The position numbers were made by a program, and so were the translations under genes. DNA of 63,934 bases from an uncultured Photobacterium sp. (lineage in GTDB: Bacteria > Pseudomonadota > Gammaproteobacteria > Enterobacterales > Vibrionaceae), in assembly GCF_947039875.1 (NCBI RefSeq), contig NZ_CAMRAN010000023.1, positions 1 through 63,934 of the forward strand. Direction: 5' to 3'. Positions 10,885 to 20,803 of this stretch are shown here, in pieces. Under the pieces are notes generated by a model. It was given only the letters and a program-made list of their open reading frames with translations. It had not been told where the DNA came from and ran no database searches. Position 1 is the first letter of the stretch; each line of letters begins with the position of its first letter.

Positions 10885-12051
10885 ATGAATTTGCACGAGT
10901 ACCAAGCAAAACAACTATTCGCTGAATATGGTTTACCAGTACCCGACGGCTATGCTTGTGATACCCCACAAGAAGCAGCCGCGGCGACAGGTAAAATTGG
11001 CGGTGAAAAATGGGTGGTAAAATGTCAAGTCCATGCTGGTGGCCGAGGTAAGGCTGGTGGTGTTGAGCTACATGATAATAAAGAAGGCATTAAGCAATTT
11101 GCTCAACATTGGTTAGGCAAAAATTTAGTGACTTACCAAACAGATGCTGCAGGTCAACCTGTCACTAAAGTATTAGTAGAAGCGGCATCTAGCATTGCAA
11201 CTGAATTATATTTAGGTGCAGTAGTTGACCGTAGTTCACAACGTATTGTTTTCATGGCATCGACAGAAGGTGGTGTGGAGATTGAAAAAGTCGCACAAGA
11301 AACGCCACATTTAATCCATAAAGCGGCGATAGATCCTTTAGTTGGACCACAACCTTATCAGGGGCGCGAATTAGCCTTTAAATTAGGCCTGCAAGGTGAT
11401 CAAGTTAAGCAGTTTACACGTATTTTCTTAGGGCTTGGCACTATGTTTGCTGAGTGTGATTTAGCACTACTTGAAGTGAATCCACTAATTATTACAGATG
11501 AAGGCATCTTAGTTTGTCTTGATGGTAAAGTTAATGTGGATGCAAATGCACTATATCGCCAACCTAAATTACGTCAGATGCATGATGCTTCACAAGAAGA
11601 TGAGCGCGAAGCTCACGCGGCACAATGGGAACTTAATTACGTTGCCCTTGATGGCAGTATTGGCTGCATGGTCAATGGTGCTGGATTAGCAATGGGAACC
11701 ATGGATATTGTTAATCTTCATGGTGGTCACCCGGCTAATTTTTTAGATGTAGGTGGCGGTGCAACTAAAGAACGTGTTACAGAAGCGTTTAAAATTATTC
11801 TTTCAGACAACAATGTTAAAGCTGTCTTAGTAAATATTTTTGGCGGTATTGTACGGTGTGATTTAATTGCTGACGGTGTTATTGGTGCTATTGCAGAAGT
11901 AGGTGTAAAAGTACCGGTTGTGGTACGTCTTGAAGGTAATAATGCGGAAGTTGGTACTGCTAAATTAGCTGATAGTGGTCTCAATATTATTGCTGCCACT
12001 TCGCTAACAGAAGCCGCTGAAAAAGTTGTTGCTGCTGCGGAGGGTAAATAA
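10885..12051 (+). CDS. sucC: Succinyl-CoA synthetase beta subunit
   Basis: ADP/GDP-forming succinyl-CoA ligase, beta chain with the ATP-grasp fold and the CoA/succinate site shared with SucD. 388 residues, the E. coli length. Nucleotide-binding motif GGRGKAGGV near residue 53 and the C-terminal [10 protein letters not shown] power-helix region are present. Start ATG 10885 ([12 protein letters not shown]) is the standard family start. Its stop overlaps the sucD start by one base. Confidence 0.98.
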   Translation: MNLHEYQAKQLFAEYGLPVPDGYACDTPQEAAAATGKIGGEKWVVKCQVHAGGRGKAGGVELHDNKEGIKQFAQHWLGKNLVTYQTDAAGQPVTKVLVEAASSIATELYLGAVVDRSSQRIVFMASTEGGVEIEKVAQETPHLIHKAAIDPLVGPQPYQGRELAFKLGLQGDQVKQFTRIFLGLGTMFAECDLALLEVNPLIITDEGILVCLDGKVNVDANALYRQPKLRQMHDASQEDEREAHAAQWELNYVALDGSIGCMVNGAGLAMGTMDIVNLHGGHPANFLDVGGGATKERVTEAFKIILSDNNVKAVLVNIFGGIVRCDLIADGVIGAIAEVGVKVPVVVRLEGNNAEVGTAKLADSGLNIIAATSLTEAAEKVVAAAEGK

Positions 12052-12923
12052 TGTCGATACTTATTAATAAAAATACCAAGGTTATTTGCCAAGGTTTTAC
12101 TGGTGGACAAGGGACATTTCATTCAGAACAAGCATTAGCTTACGGCACGCAATTAGTGGGTGGTGTTTCCCCTGGTAAAGGTGGTACTACACATTTAGGC
12201 TTGCCGGTGTTTAATACTGTTCGTGATGCAGTGAAAGCAACAGGGGCAACCGCGACCGTTATTTATGTGCCAGCCCCTTTTTGTAAAGATGCGATTTTAG
12301 AAGCTATTGATGCAGGTATTGAACTCATCGTTACCATTACCGAAGGCATTCCAACGTTGGATATGTTGGATGTGAAAGTACGTTTAGATGCTAAAGGCGT
12401 ACGTATGATCGGTCCTAACTGCCCAGGTATTATTACACCTGATGAGTGTAAGATTGGGATCATGCCAGGTCATATTCATAAAGCAGGTAAAGTAGGTATT
12501 GTTTCACGTTCAGGTACATTAACTTATGAAGCAGTGAAACAAACAACTGATGAAGGCTTTGGTCAGTCAACGTGTGTTGGTATTGGTGGCGATCCTATTC
12601 CTGGATCAAACTTCATTGATATTCTTGATATGTTTGAAAAAGATCCAGCGACAGAAGCCATTGTAATGATTGGAGAGATCGGTGGTACTGCTGAAGAAGA
12701 AGCGGCGGCTTATATTAAAACTAATATAACGAAACCAGTAGTGTCATATATCGCCGGTGTTACTGCACCTGCAGGTAAACGTATGGGTCATGCTGGTGCA
12801 ATTATTTCGGGTGGAAAAGGGACGGCAGAAGAAAAATTTGCTGCCCTTGAAGCCGCAGGTGTGAAAACCGTGCAAAGTTTGGCTGATATCGGTAAGGCAT
12901 TACGTGAAGTGACAGGTTGGTAA
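12051..12923 (+). CDS. sucD: Succinyl-CoA synthetase alpha subunit
   Basis: A 290-residue alpha chain that binds CoA through an N-terminal Rossmann domain ([13 protein letters not shown]) and is phosphorylated on the histidine in [14 protein letters not shown] near residue 247. Converts succinyl-CoA to succinate with substrate-level phosphorylation. Start is coupled to the sucC stop. It is last in the TCA block and followed by a bidirectional terminator facing znuB. Confidence 0.98.
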   Translation: MSILINKNTKVICQGFTGGQGTFHSEQALAYGTQLVGGVSPGKGGTTHLGLPVFNTVRDAVKATGATATVIYVPAPFCKDAILEAIDAGIELIVTITEGIPTLDMLDVKVRLDAKGVRMIGPNCPGIITPDECKIGIMPGHIHKAGKVGIVSRSGTLTYEAVKQTTDEGFGQSTCVGIGGDPIPGSNFIDILDMFEKDPATEAIVMIGEIGGTAEEEAAAYIKTNITKPVVSYIAGVTAPAGKRMGHAGAIISGGKGTAEEKFAALEAAGVKTVQSLADIGKALREVTGW

Positions 12924-12960
12924 GTTAACGTAGATGCTTAGTTGATTCATATATTGTATA

Positions 12961-12997
12961 AAAACCCGCTCACAAACAGATGTGCAGCGGGTTTTTT
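12961..12997. terminator. Bidirectional terminator between sucD and znuB
   Basis: AAAACCCGCT / AGCGGGTTTTTT stem with an inner CAC/GTG extension; A and T runs on both sides serve both convergent operons. Confidence 0.88.
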
Positions 12998-13023
12998 ATT
13001 TGCAAATTTTGTAATAAATACTG

Positions 13024-13809
13024 TTAACGTCGAGCGGGCTTAAATTGACTTAGCATAAATAATGCTGCTGCGGATACCACAACTGAAGGACCTGCTGGTG
13101 TATCATAATACCATGACATTGCTAACCCTATTACCACGGAAATTGAACCAATAATAGAAGCAATTACCGCCATCGCTTCTGGACTATGTGCAAAACGACG
13201 TGCCGTTGCTGCTGGAATAATTAATAGTGAGGTGATAATTAATGCGCCAACAAATTTCATCGCTACCGCAATCACCATACCAACCATTAGCATTAATAAT
13301 AATCGCATTAGATCAACATTTACGCCTTCAACTTGCGCCATTTCTTCGCTGATGGTCATTGACAATAATGGTCGCCACAGATAAATAAGTAAGGCTAACA
13401 CGATAGCACCGCCGCCATAAATCCACATTAAATCTGTAGTAGTAACTGCCAATAAATCACCAAATAAATAGGCCATTAAATCAATACGAACATTATCTAA
13501 AAAGCTCACCGCAACTAAACCGAGTGATAACGCACTATGGGCGAGTATACCCAGTAACGTGTCGGTTGCGACATAACGTTGTTTTTGTAATGTCACCAAA
13601 ATAACCGCTAATACCAAACAACAAATAATTAACGCAAGGTTTAAGTTGATATTAAATAAAAAGCCTAAAGCAATTCCCAGTAATGATGCATGTGAAAGCG
13701 TATCACCGAAATAAGCCATTTTACGCCATACTACAAAGGAACCTAGCGGGCCGGCTAAAAGGGCAATCCCAATACCTGCAATTAATGCGGGAAGTAGAAA
13801 CTCAATCAT
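13024..13809 (-). CDS. znuB: Zinc ABC transporter permease
   Basis: A 261-residue polytopic inner-membrane protein of the ABC-3 (metal) permease family, with about seven to eight hydrophobic segments starting at [25 protein letters not shown]. Contains the family motif region [18 protein letters not shown]. It forms the channel of ZnuABC. Its ATG shares one base with the znuC stop, so the two are coupled. Located in a Zur-controlled divergon with znuA. Confidence 0.95.
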   Translation of the reverse strand: MIEFLLPALIAGIGIALLAGPLGSFVVWRKMAYFGDTLSHASLLGIALGFLFNINLNLALIICCLVLAVILVTLQKQRYVATDTLLGILAHSALSLGLVAVSFLDNVRIDLMAYLFGDLLAVTTTDLMWIYGGGAIVLALLIYLWRPLLSMTISEEMAQVEGVNVDLMRLLLMLMVGMVIAVAMKFVGALIITSLLIIPAATARRFAHSPEAMAVIASIIGSISVVIGLAMSWYYDTPAGPSVVVSAAALFMLSQFKPARR

Positions 13810-14573
13810 TATTTATTATTATCCTGATGATTATTACAGCATGTTGAGGGTGTTGTTGAATCATCGTGTCGGTGATTATGTTGGTGTTGGTATAACGCTA
13901 GTTGATCGCTGGCTTGACGGCCAAATAACGCAATGTATTTAGGATGGTTGGTAACACTAAAGGGACTACCTGAGCAACAGATATGGTGCTGTAAACAGAT
14001 TACGTTATCAGTTTTTGCCATGACCAGATGAAGATCATGTGAAACCATTAATATTGCACAATTGAGTAAATCACGTAATTGCTGAATTAAGCGATAAAGC
14101 TCTAATTGACCTGTTACATCAACCCCTTGAACCGGTTCATCTAAGACCAGTAAATCCGGTTTTTGAAGTAATGCTCGAGCTAATAATACCCGTTGCATTT
14201 CACCACCAGATAAACGGTGCATGTCACTTTCCATCAAGTGCATACCATTAACCATGGCCAATGCTTCATGACGTTGTGCCAGTGAATAACGTCCAGCTAG
14301 ACGCATAAATCGATCGACAGAAAGGGGTAAGGTGTTGTTAAGGTGAATTTTTTGCGGTACATAACCAATCCGTAGTCCTTTCTGACGGATGACTTTCCCC
14401 AATGTTGGTTTTTGTAATCCTGTGATCACTTTAACCAAGGTGGATTTGCCTGCACCATTAGGGCCAATAAGGGTTGTGATTTCACCACGCTCTAATTTGA
14501 GTGCAACATTATCTAAAACATTACGTCCAGAGAAGGCCACTGTGAGTGATTGTAATTCTACTAATGTTGTCAT
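13809..14573 (-). CDS. znuC: Zinc ABC transporter ATP-binding protein
   Basis: A 254-residue ATPase. Walker [10 protein letters not shown] near 37-45, Q-loop VPQKIHLN, signature LSGGE, Walker B LLVLDEP and the switch VSHDLHL are all present. The C-terminus has a histidine/asparagine-rich tail (HQHNHRHDD) followed by a CC pair, a possible metal-sensing or metal-buffering extension. It is first of znuCB, reading away from znuA under the shared Zur palindrome. Confidence 0.96.
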   Translation of the reverse strand: MTTLVELQSLTVAFSGRNVLDNVALKLERGEITTLIGPNGAGKSTLVKVITGLQKPTLGKVIRQKGLRIGYVPQKIHLNNTLPLSVDRFMRLAGRYSLAQRHEALAMVNGMHLMESDMHRLSGGEMQRVLLARALLQKPDLLVLDEPVQGVDVTGQLELYRLIQQLRDLLNCAILMVSHDLHLVMAKTDNVICLQHHICCSGSPFSVTNHPKYIALFGRQASDQLALYQHQHNHRHDDSTTPSTCCNNHQDNNK

Positions 14574-14605
14574 AAAGCGAGCTTAAAATAAGAGTTTGTC
14601 AAAAT

Positions 14606-14628
14606 GTTATGTTATATTATAACATCTC
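14606..14628. promoter_or_regulatory. Zur box controlling znuA and znuCB
   Basis: The core ATGTTATATTATAACAT at 14609-14625 is a perfect 17-bp palindrome and equals the gammaproteobacterial Zur core ATGTTATANTATAACAT. It lies between the divergent znuC and znuA starts (33 and 111 bp away), where Zn-loaded Zur would repress both. Confidence 0.88.
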
Positions 14629-14735
14629 CGTTTTAGATGTGTTACTGTTAATACACGCCGATTATAGCCAATTGAGAAAAATTCTTTGCTGATAATCAAT
14701 AATTTTTGCTGCTTTATATTTTTATAGGAAAAATC

Positions 14736-15728
14736 ATGCATCGTTTAAGCTCGTTATGTTGTGCTACTGCTACTGCTATTGTTATGTCAGGTTCTGCATT
14801 GGCTTCTGATACCTTTAATGTGGTTACTACTGTTAAGCCACTAAATCTGATTGTCAGCGAGTTAACTCAAGGTGTTGCGACTAGCGAATTTGTTATTCCG
14901 TTAGGCGCGTCGCCTCATGATTATGCATTACGTCCTTCTGATATTAAAAAGCTTAAACAAGCGGATCTTGTGGTTTGGGTTGGACCTGAATTAGAGTCAT
15001 TCTTAACCAAAACTATGGCATCAAAGCCTGAAAATATTGCATTAAGCCAGCAAGATGGCATTAACTATCGTTATTATTCTGAAGAAAAACAAGATCATGA
15101 TGAGCATGAGCATGAGCATGAGCATGAGCATGAGCATGAGCATGAGCATGAGCATGAGCATGAGGGGCATGAACATGAAGGGCATGAACATGAAGGACAT
15201 CATCATCACCATCATGGTATTGATCCACATTTATGGTTAGGTCCAGATCAAGCTGTGCAGGCAGCAAATGTCATAACTAAGGCATTGATCAAGTATGATC
15301 CATTGCATAAAACCACATATACAGCTAATCTTTCTACATTCACAACAGATGTTCAGTTAGCGGTTGCTCAGCTTAATAAACAGTTAAAACCGTTAAGTGA
15401 TAAAGGTTATTATGTTTTTCATGATGGTTATGGCTATTTTGAACAACAGTTTAAATTAGATAATTTAGGTCATTTTACGGTTGAACCCGATCGTCGCCCA
15501 GGCGCTAAGACATTGTTATCTATTCGTGAAGCATTAAAAAATAACCAAGCGTATTGTGTCTTCAGCGAGCCACAATTTTCGCCCGCTGTTGTGGAGTCTG
15601 TAACCAAAGGAACGAATGTAAAAATAGGGACTCTTGACCCAATGGCTACCGATATCGTTGAGGGCAAGGGAGGATATGTCCGCTTTCTTAATGAACTTGG
15701 ACAACGGTTTAGTAAGTGTCTTAATTAA
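14736..15728 (+). CDS. znuA: Periplasmic zinc-binding protein
   Basis: Cluster A-I metal-binding protein that delivers Zn(II) to ZnuB. I start it at ATG 14736 (MHRLSSLCC) with AGGAAA upstream, which gives a normal signal peptide ending ALA-S at about residue 24; an upstream in-frame ATG at 14706 would add ten residues without a better ribosome site. Zinc ligand region GASPHDYALRPSDI is present. Between the first and second metal-binding segments there is an extreme His/Glu loop made of ten EH dipeptides, two HEHEG-type units and six histidines, encoded by a hexanucleotide repeat. C-terminal half has VFHDGYGYFE and a late Cys pair typical of Gram-negative ZnuA. Confidence 0.95.
   Translation: MHRLSSLCCATATAIVMSGSALASDTFNVVTTVKPLNLIVSELTQGVATSEFVIPLGASPHDYALRPSDIKKLKQADLVVWVGPELESFLTKTMASKPENIALSQQDGINYRYYSEEKQDHDEHEHEHEHEHEHEHEHEHEHEGHEHEGHEHEGHHHHHHGIDPHLWLGPDQAVQAANVITKALIKYDPLHKTTYTANLSTFTTDVQLAVAQLNKQLKPLSDKGYYVFHDGYGYFEQQFKLDNLGHFTVEPDRRPGAKTLLSIREALKNNQAYCVFSEPQFSPAVVESVTKGTNVKIGTLDPMATDIVEGKGGYVRFLNELGQRFSKCLN
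15102..15161 (+). repeat. (GAGCAT)10 hexanucleotide repeat inside znuA
   Basis: Ten uninterrupted GAGCAT units encode (Glu-His)10, followed by related GAGGGGCAT and GAACATGAAGGGCAT units. Unit length 6 keeps the frame, so slippage would only lengthen or shorten the metal-binding loop. Confidence 0.97.
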
Positions 15729-15730
15729 TC

Positions 15731-17092
15731 ATGAAATATTATATCGCTGCGGTAGCATCTTTAAAGATGTTGCCGTTGCAGCATAAAATTGCGTTATTTT
15801 CAACTACAATTTTGATGGTGGCTGCTATTGCATGGCAGCCATCTAAACATGCAATACATTTCCCCAGCTTAAAAAAAACAGCACCTGTTGCTGTACCTAT
15901 TAATCTCACTCACTCTGAAGAATTAGAATCGGATAGTGAGCCGATGGGGGCATCCTTAGATCAAAATGATCCTCAATTTCAAGCGCCTAAAGATGAAATT
16001 GAACAACAATTAGTTCAAGCTCACGCTGAAATAGAATCTAAACACCGCGTAGCATCAGGGGAAACATTAGGGATTATTTTCTCTCAATACGGTTTACCTA
16101 TTTCAGAAATGTACCGTTTAATTGATGCGAATAAATCAGTACAACAGTTACGCGTTGGACAAACATTAGAATGGGAAGTTAATACCGATGGTAAATTAAC
16201 ATCGTTAAGTATTATTCGTAGTAAAAAAGTGACCGATACTTATACCCTGACTAAAAAAGGCTATACCTATAAGGAAGTTCAACAAAAAGGTGATATTAAG
16301 CCTGTAACATTAACTGGACGAGTCTCTGGTAGTTTTTATAATTCTGCACGTGCTGCAGGGTTAACCCCTACTCAAATTGGTAGTGTAGTAAAAGCATTAC
16401 AATGGAAAATGAATCTTAGTCGTGATGCACGTAAAGGTGATTCATTTGGGGCGGTATTAGATCGTGAATTTATCGATGGTAAGGCGGTGAGTAAAGGTAA
16501 AATCAATGCCTTTTACTATAAAAGTCAGCGCCGAGGGCGTTCTATATTTATTGCTCGTGGTGCAGACGACCAATTTTATGATCAAAATGCACGCAGTTTA
16601 AACCGTGGTTTTAAGCGGATCCCATTGTTGCGTTCATATCGCATTAGCTCTTCATTTAACCCAAATCGTTTACACCCTATTACTAAACGTCGTTCCCCAC
16701 ATAACGGTACTGATTTTGCGGTGCCTGTTGGAACCACTATTTTGGCGGCTGGTGATGGCGTAGTGGTGAAGTCTCGTTATCATCCACTTGCAGGCAATTA
16801 CATTGTTATTAAGCATGGGCGAGAACACATGACCCGTTATTTACATTTGAGTAAACGTCAAGTCAAAGTGGGTGATAAAGTTAAAATGGGACAGCGTATT
16901 GCCAAAAGTGGTAATACTGGGCGTTCAACGGGTCCACACCTCCATTTCGAATTAATTAAAAATGGTCGTCCGGTTAATGCAATGAAAGTACCTCTACCAC
17001 AAGCTGCACCATTAAGAGGTAGCACGCGTACTCAATTTATGCGTAATGTTAAAGCGTATAAAAAACAATTAAGTACAAAAATGTCGAGTTAA
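15731..17092 (+). CDS. mepM: M23 peptidoglycan DD-endopeptidase, MepM-like
   Basis: A 453-residue zinc metallopeptidase that cuts peptidoglycan cross-links to allow wall growth. N-terminal signal anchor at about 19-37 (IALFSTTILMVAAIAW), an OapA/LysM-like segment at about 110-160 (HRVASGETLGIIFSQYG), then the LytM catalytic domain with HNGTD near 333-337 and HLHFE near 408. Two bases follow znuA, and the pairing with znuA also occurs in E. coli (mepM/znuA divergent there, co-oriented here), so it may be read with znuA under Zur. The start at 15731 has a weak ribosome site; ATG 15767 is an alternative. Confidence 0.9.
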   Translation: MKYYIAAVASLKMLPLQHKIALFSTTILMVAAIAWQPSKHAIHFPSLKKTAPVAVPINLTHSEELESDSEPMGASLDQNDPQFQAPKDEIEQQLVQAHAEIESKHRVASGETLGIIFSQYGLPISEMYRLIDANKSVQQLRVGQTLEWEVNTDGKLTSLSIIRSKKVTDTYTLTKKGYTYKEVQQKGDIKPVTLTGRVSGSFYNSARAAGLTPTQIGSVVKALQWKMNLSRDARKGDSFGAVLDREFIDGKAVSKGKINAFYYKSQRRGRSIFIARGADDQFYDQNARSLNRGFKRIPLLRSYRISSSFNPNRLHPITKRRSPHNGTDFAVPVGTTILAAGDGVVVKSRYHPLAGNYIVIKHGREHMTRYLHLSKRQVKVGDKVKMGQRIAKSGNTGRSTGPHLHFELIKNGRPVNAMKVPLPQAAPLRGSTRTQFMRNVKAYKKQLSTKMSS

Positions 17093-17256
17093 TAGAGACA
17101 GTAATGGTTGTTCTGAAAGCGTATCGAAAGGTGCGTTTTTTTTTGCTTGCTGATTTTTGAATGTATTAGCTGTTATTTGATATTTTAGTGGTTATTTGTA
17201 TTGTTAAATGTTTATTTGCTAGTTGAAAACCTTTATTTAAAACAGGCATGAAATAA

Positions 17257-17270
17257 TTGATTTAAGACAA
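17257..17270 (+). promoter_or_regulatory. Weak FNR-box-like site upstream of feoA
   Basis: TTGATTTAAGACAA matches 8 of 10 fixed positions of TTGAT-N4-ATCAA, 76 bp before the feoA start. feoABC is activated anaerobically in E. coli, but the right half-site here is poor. Confidence 0.3.
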
Positions 17271-17308
17271 GACTAATTTCGTATCAAAGTGTAAAATCCC
17301 CTATATCG

Positions 17309-17328
17309 TAATGAAAATAATTCTTATT
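17309..17328 (+). promoter_or_regulatory. Fur-box-like site upstream of feoA
   Basis: TAATGAAAATAATTCTTATT matches about 13 of 19 positions of the Fur consensus GATAATGATAATCATTATC and ends 17 bp before feoA. Position and gene function support Fur repression. Confidence 0.6.
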
Positions 17329-17345
17329 AAGGTAGCCGTTTAGCT

Positions 17346-17573
17346 ATGAAACTGTCAGAGATGTCGTGTGGTCACAGCGGTACAGTGATTAATATGTCTG
17401 CGTTGCCAGCTGTAACGCGTAAAAAATTAATGGTTATGGGGTTACTACCGCATACAGAAATTACTGTTGTTCGTTTAGCACCATTAGGGGATCCACTTCA
17501 GGTTCGAGTGCGTGGTGTTGATATTGCGCTTCGTAAAAAAATTGCTGAAGATATAGAAGTAGAGGTTAAATAA
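17346..17573 (+). CDS. feoA: Ferrous iron transport protein A
   Basis: A 75-residue SH3-like cytoplasmic protein of the Feo system, with the characteristic LPAVTRKKLMVMGLLPHTEITV and a C-terminal VRGVDIALRKKIAEDIEVEV barrel segment. It is thought to modulate FeoB. Its TAA shares a base with the feoB ATG, giving tight coupling. First gene of feoABC behind a Fur-like box. Confidence 0.93.
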   Translation: MKLSEMSCGHSGTVINMSALPAVTRKKLMVMGLLPHTEITVVRLAPLGDPLQVRVRGVDIALRKKIAEDIEVEVK

Positions 17574-19858
17574 TGCAATATGACATTCTTACCGTTGGTA
17601 ATCCCAATAGCGGTAAAACGACATTGTTTAATGGATTAACAGGTTCAAAACAGCAGGTAGGTAATTGGGCTGGTGTTACTGTTGAAAAGAAGACTGGTCG
17701 TTACCAACATAATGGTGATGATTTTTCTCTTACTGATCTTCCAGGCATTTATAACCTTGATAGTGCGAATGATGCCAATAGTATTGATGAAGCAATTGCA
17801 TCGCGCGCGATTTTGACAACACCTGCAGATATTATTATTAACGTTGTTGATGCATCATCGCTTGAACGTAGTTTATACATGACGTTGCAATTGCGTGAAT
17901 TAGGTCGGCCAATGGTGGTTGTACTTAATAAGATGGATGTGTTGAAACGTCAACAACAAGTATTAGACCTTAAAGCTTTAGAAAAAGCGCTAGGTTGTCC
18001 TGTTATCGCATTATCTGCAAATAACATGGAACGTATTGGCGAATTTAAATCTAAATTGCATAAAATGCTGATTCAAGGCATTGTTGTTTCAGACTTTTCA
18101 CTTGATTATGGCGATGATTTTGAAGCGACTGTGGATAAATTAAAACCGTTATTTATTCATGATGATACGTTAAATTCTCGCGCGCAATCAATTCGCGTAT
18201 TAGAAAATGACACGCTAGTTATTCACACATTGTCTGAAGAAAATAAGCAGCAAGCGTGTGCTATTCGTCAACAAATGTTGGATTTAGTTGATCCTGATAT
18301 TCAAGTTGCAGATGTTAGATACACTTTTTTGCATCAATTATGTCAGAAAGTACGTCGCCAAGAAGGCCGTTTGAGCAATAGCCTCACCGATAAAATTGAC
18401 CGCGTGTTATTACATCGTGCTATTGGTATCCCATTTTTCTTCTTGGTAATGTATGTGATGTTCATGTTTGCTATTAACGTGGGCAGCGCATTTATTGACT
18501 TCTTTGATATTAGCTTTGGTGCTATTTTAGTTGATGGTGGTCACTATCTATTAGATAACCATTTACCTGTATGGTTAGTAACGATTATTGCGAATGGTAT
18601 TGGCGGTGGTATTCAAACTGTTGCGACATTTATTCCAGTGATTGCCTGTTTATACCTGTTTCTTGCTGTATTGGAAAGCTCAGGTTATATGGCACGTGCG
18701 GCTTTTGTACTTGATAAAGTCATGCAAAAAGTCGGTTTACCAGGTAAAGCATTTGTTCCGTTAGTGCTTGGTTTTGGTTGTAACGTTCCGGCTATTATGG
18801 CAACACGTACTTTAGAACAAGAACGTGAACGTAAACTAGCTGCAGCAATGGCCCCGTTTATGTCATGTGGCGCTCGCTTACCTGTATATGCTTTATTTGC
18901 TGCAGCATTCTTTCCTGATAATGGCCAAAACGTTGTTTTTGCACTGTATATTTTAGGTATTGCAGCTGCTGTTATGACCGGTTTGATTCTACGTAATACG
19001 CTTTACCCTGGTGCTAGCGATAGCTTTATCATGGAAATGCCAAACTATGAATTACCAACAATGCGTAACGTTGTCATTAAAACATGGCAGAAGCTGAAGC
19101 GTTTTGTATTTGGTGCTGGTAAAACAATTGTGGTTGTAGTAACTATTTTAAGTTTCTTTAACTCACTCGGTACTGATGGTTCATTTGGTAATGAAGATAC
19201 ATCAAAATCTGTGTTATCGCATGCAGCACAAGTTGTCACTCCTGTCTTAGAACCTATTGGTGTTAAAGCCGATAACTGGCCTGCAACAGTGGGTATTATT
19301 ACCGGTATTTTTGCTAAAGAAGCGGTCGTTGGTACGTTAAATAGTTTGTATGCACCAGCCCTTGATGGTGGTAACGAAGAGTACGATCTTGTTAGTAGCT
19401 TAAAAGAAGCCGTTGCCTCTATTGGTGATAATCTAGCAGCATTAAGCTTTAGTGATCCTTTGGGTATTGAGGTGGGTAGTCTTGAGAACCAAACTGCGGT
19501 TGCTGAAGAGCAAGGTGTTGATCAATCGGTTTACGGCAATATTCAATCACGCTTTGTGAGTGGTGCTGCAGCCATGTCGTACCTAATCTTCATTCTGCTT
19601 TATACACCATGTGCGGCAGCAATGGGTGCATATGTACGTGAGTTTGGTAAGAAATTTGCTGGCTTTATTGCTGGTTGGACAATGTTACTGGCATATACTT
19701 TTGCTTCATTGTTCTATCAAATTGCTGATTTTGCCGTGCATCCAGCCAGTAGTTCGTTTTGGATTGCATTCTTTATTGTCATTAATGTCGGAATTTACTT
19801 CTTACTTAAGCGACAAGGTAAAAAGCAGTCTCATTTAGAAGGATTATTGTTTGAATGA
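17573..19858 (+). CDS. feoB: Ferrous iron transporter FeoB
   Basis: A 761-residue inner-membrane Fe(II) transporter with an N-terminal G domain. G1 GNPNSGKTT at 8-16, G3 DLPG near 57 and G4 NKMD near 121 are visible, then a helical insulator domain and a membrane part with the two gate motifs including ALVLGFGCNVPA-like PLVLGFGCNVPAIMATR and ESSGYMARAAFV. The C-terminus ends in a basic tail. It overlaps feoC by four bases (ATGA). Confidence 0.97.
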   Translation: MQYDILTVGNPNSGKTTLFNGLTGSKQQVGNWAGVTVEKKTGRYQHNGDDFSLTDLPGIYNLDSANDANSIDEAIASRAILTTPADIIINVVDASSLERSLYMTLQLRELGRPMVVVLNKMDVLKRQQQVLDLKALEKALGCPVIALSANNMERIGEFKSKLHKMLIQGIVVSDFSLDYGDDFEATVDKLKPLFIHDDTLNSRAQSIRVLENDTLVIHTLSEENKQQACAIRQQMLDLVDPDIQVADVRYTFLHQLCQKVRRQEGRLSNSLTDKIDRVLLHRAIGIPFFFLVMYVMFMFAINVGSAFIDFFDISFGAILVDGGHYLLDNHLPVWLVTIIANGIGGGIQTVATFIPVIACLYLFLAVLESSGYMARAAFVLDKVMQKVGLPGKAFVPLVLGFGCNVPAIMATRTLEQERERKLAAAMAPFMSCGARLPVYALFAAAFFPDNGQNVVFALYILGIAAAVMTGLILRNTLYPGASDSFIMEMPNYELPTMRNVVIKTWQKLKRFVFGAGKTIVVVVTILSFFNSLGTDGSFGNEDTSKSVLSHAAQVVTPVLEPIGVKADNWPATVGIITGIFAKEAVVGTLNSLYAPALDGGNEEYDLVSSLKEAVASIGDNLAALSFSDPLGIEVGSLENQTAVAEEQGVDQSVYGNIQSRFVSGAAAMSYLIFILLYTPCAAAMGAYVREFGKKFAGFIAGWTMLLAYTFASLFYQIADFAVHPASSSFWIAFFIVINVGIYFLLKRQGKKQSHLEGLLFE

Positions 19859-20097
19859 TTTTACAAAAATTAAAACAGTATATTACAGATAATGGGCGAG
19901 TAAGCCGTAAACAGCTTTCATTGCATTTTGGTATGTCTGAAGATGGTGTTGATGCCATGCTTGCTGTTTGGATTCGTAAAGGAACTATAGGCAAGGAATT
20001 AGTTGGCTGTGATAGCACGCAATGTTGTCAAACAGCGAAAGATGTGTGGTATCGCTGTTTAGCGGTAAATGAATTATCTGTCACAGTGATGCGCTAA
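19855..20097 (+). CDS. feoC: FeoC-like winged-helix protein
   Basis: An 80-residue protein with a predicted winged-helix fold (GRVSRKQLSLHFGMSEDGVDAMLAVWIRKG) followed by a cysteine-containing wing: C70-type pattern GCDSTQCCQTAKDVWYRC holds four Cys, comparable to the Fe-S loop of E. coli FeoC. It probably regulates FeoB stability or activity. Start overlaps the feoB stop. A terminator follows. Confidence 0.85.
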   Translation: MILQKLKQYITDNGRVSRKQLSLHFGMSEDGVDAMLAVWIRKGTIGKELVGCDSTQCCQTAKDVWYRCLAVNELSVTVMR

Positions 20098-20115
20098 TAA
20101 TCGCGAGCGTCCATC

Positions 20116-20145
20116 AAAAAAGCAGCCTACGAGCTGCTTTTTTTT
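20116..20145. terminator. Terminator after feoC, probably bidirectional
   Basis: AAAAAAGCAGC / GCTGCTTTTTT stem with a six-base loop; also usable by the convergent HIT gene. Confidence 0.88.
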
Positions 20146-20197
20146 ATATCAAATAACACTTAATGTAAAAGTACAATTAATAGCCGGAGTTAGAATA

Positions 20198-20632
20198 CTA
20201 AGCATTAATAACACTAAAGCCTGTAATATTTGTCAACTCTTGACGCAATTCTTCAGCCAATGCTTGCTGTACTTCTTCGCTACGTTTAATACCTTTAGTA
20301 TTACCCCAAATAGGACCCGGCCATGCAACATCATCACTAAAACGCGCAATATGATGAAGATGAAGCTGAGGCACGAGGTTACCTAACGCACCAATATTAA
20401 TCTTTTCAGCCTGATAGTCTTGCTCTAATAAGGCAGCAACTGCAGATGATTCACGCATTAGTTGCTGTTGATCTTGTTCGGATAAATAATGAATTTCACG
20501 TAGTGATTCATAGCGTGGAACTAAAATTAGCCATGGGCCAAGGGCTTCTTTAGCAAGCAATACTCGTGATAAAGGCAAATCGCCAAGTATGGTTGTATCT
20601 GCCATTAATTGCGGATGAAGAGTGAAACTCAT
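20198..20632 (-). CDS. HIT-domain hydrolase
   Basis: A 144-residue histidine-triad protein, likely a nucleotide hydrolase or transferase acting on AppppA-like or AMP-conjugated substrates. The active-site segment is QLHLHHIARFSDDVAWPGPIWG near 92-112, with the form HxHH that is usual in this proteobacterial subfamily rather than HxHxH. WLILVPRYESLREIHYL forms the preceding strand. Start ATG 20632 has AAGGAA upstream. Monocistronic, convergent with feoABC. Confidence 0.88.
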   Translation of the reverse strand: MSFTLHPQLMADTTILGDLPLSRVLLAKEALGPWLILVPRYESLREIHYLSEQDQQQLMRESSAVAALLEQDYQAEKINIGALGNLVPQLHLHHIARFSDDVAWPGPIWGNTKGIKRSEEVQQALAEELRQELTNITGFSVINA

Positions 20633-20803
20633 GTAATTATTCCTTAACAGTAGATTCTAGCTCACAAGCTTGAGCAATATTTATTATAGTAAGCTTAATT
20701 TAGCGTAATTGGTATTATCCTTTGGGTATACGTGATTGTTACTTTATAGATAATGATTATCCAATAAAAACGTTGCTGAAGTGTATATTAATGGGGGGCT
20801 TAA

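Noticed and set aside
10697..10888. 63-codon frame spanning the sucB end and sucC start
   Set aside because: TTG start inside sucB and overlap with two real genes; the gap is better explained by a hairpin.
15042..15267. Three short frames made of Met/Ser, Met/Leu or His/Ala repeats over the znuA repeat
   Set aside because: They are read-through of the GAGCAT repeat in other frames; znuA explains the region.
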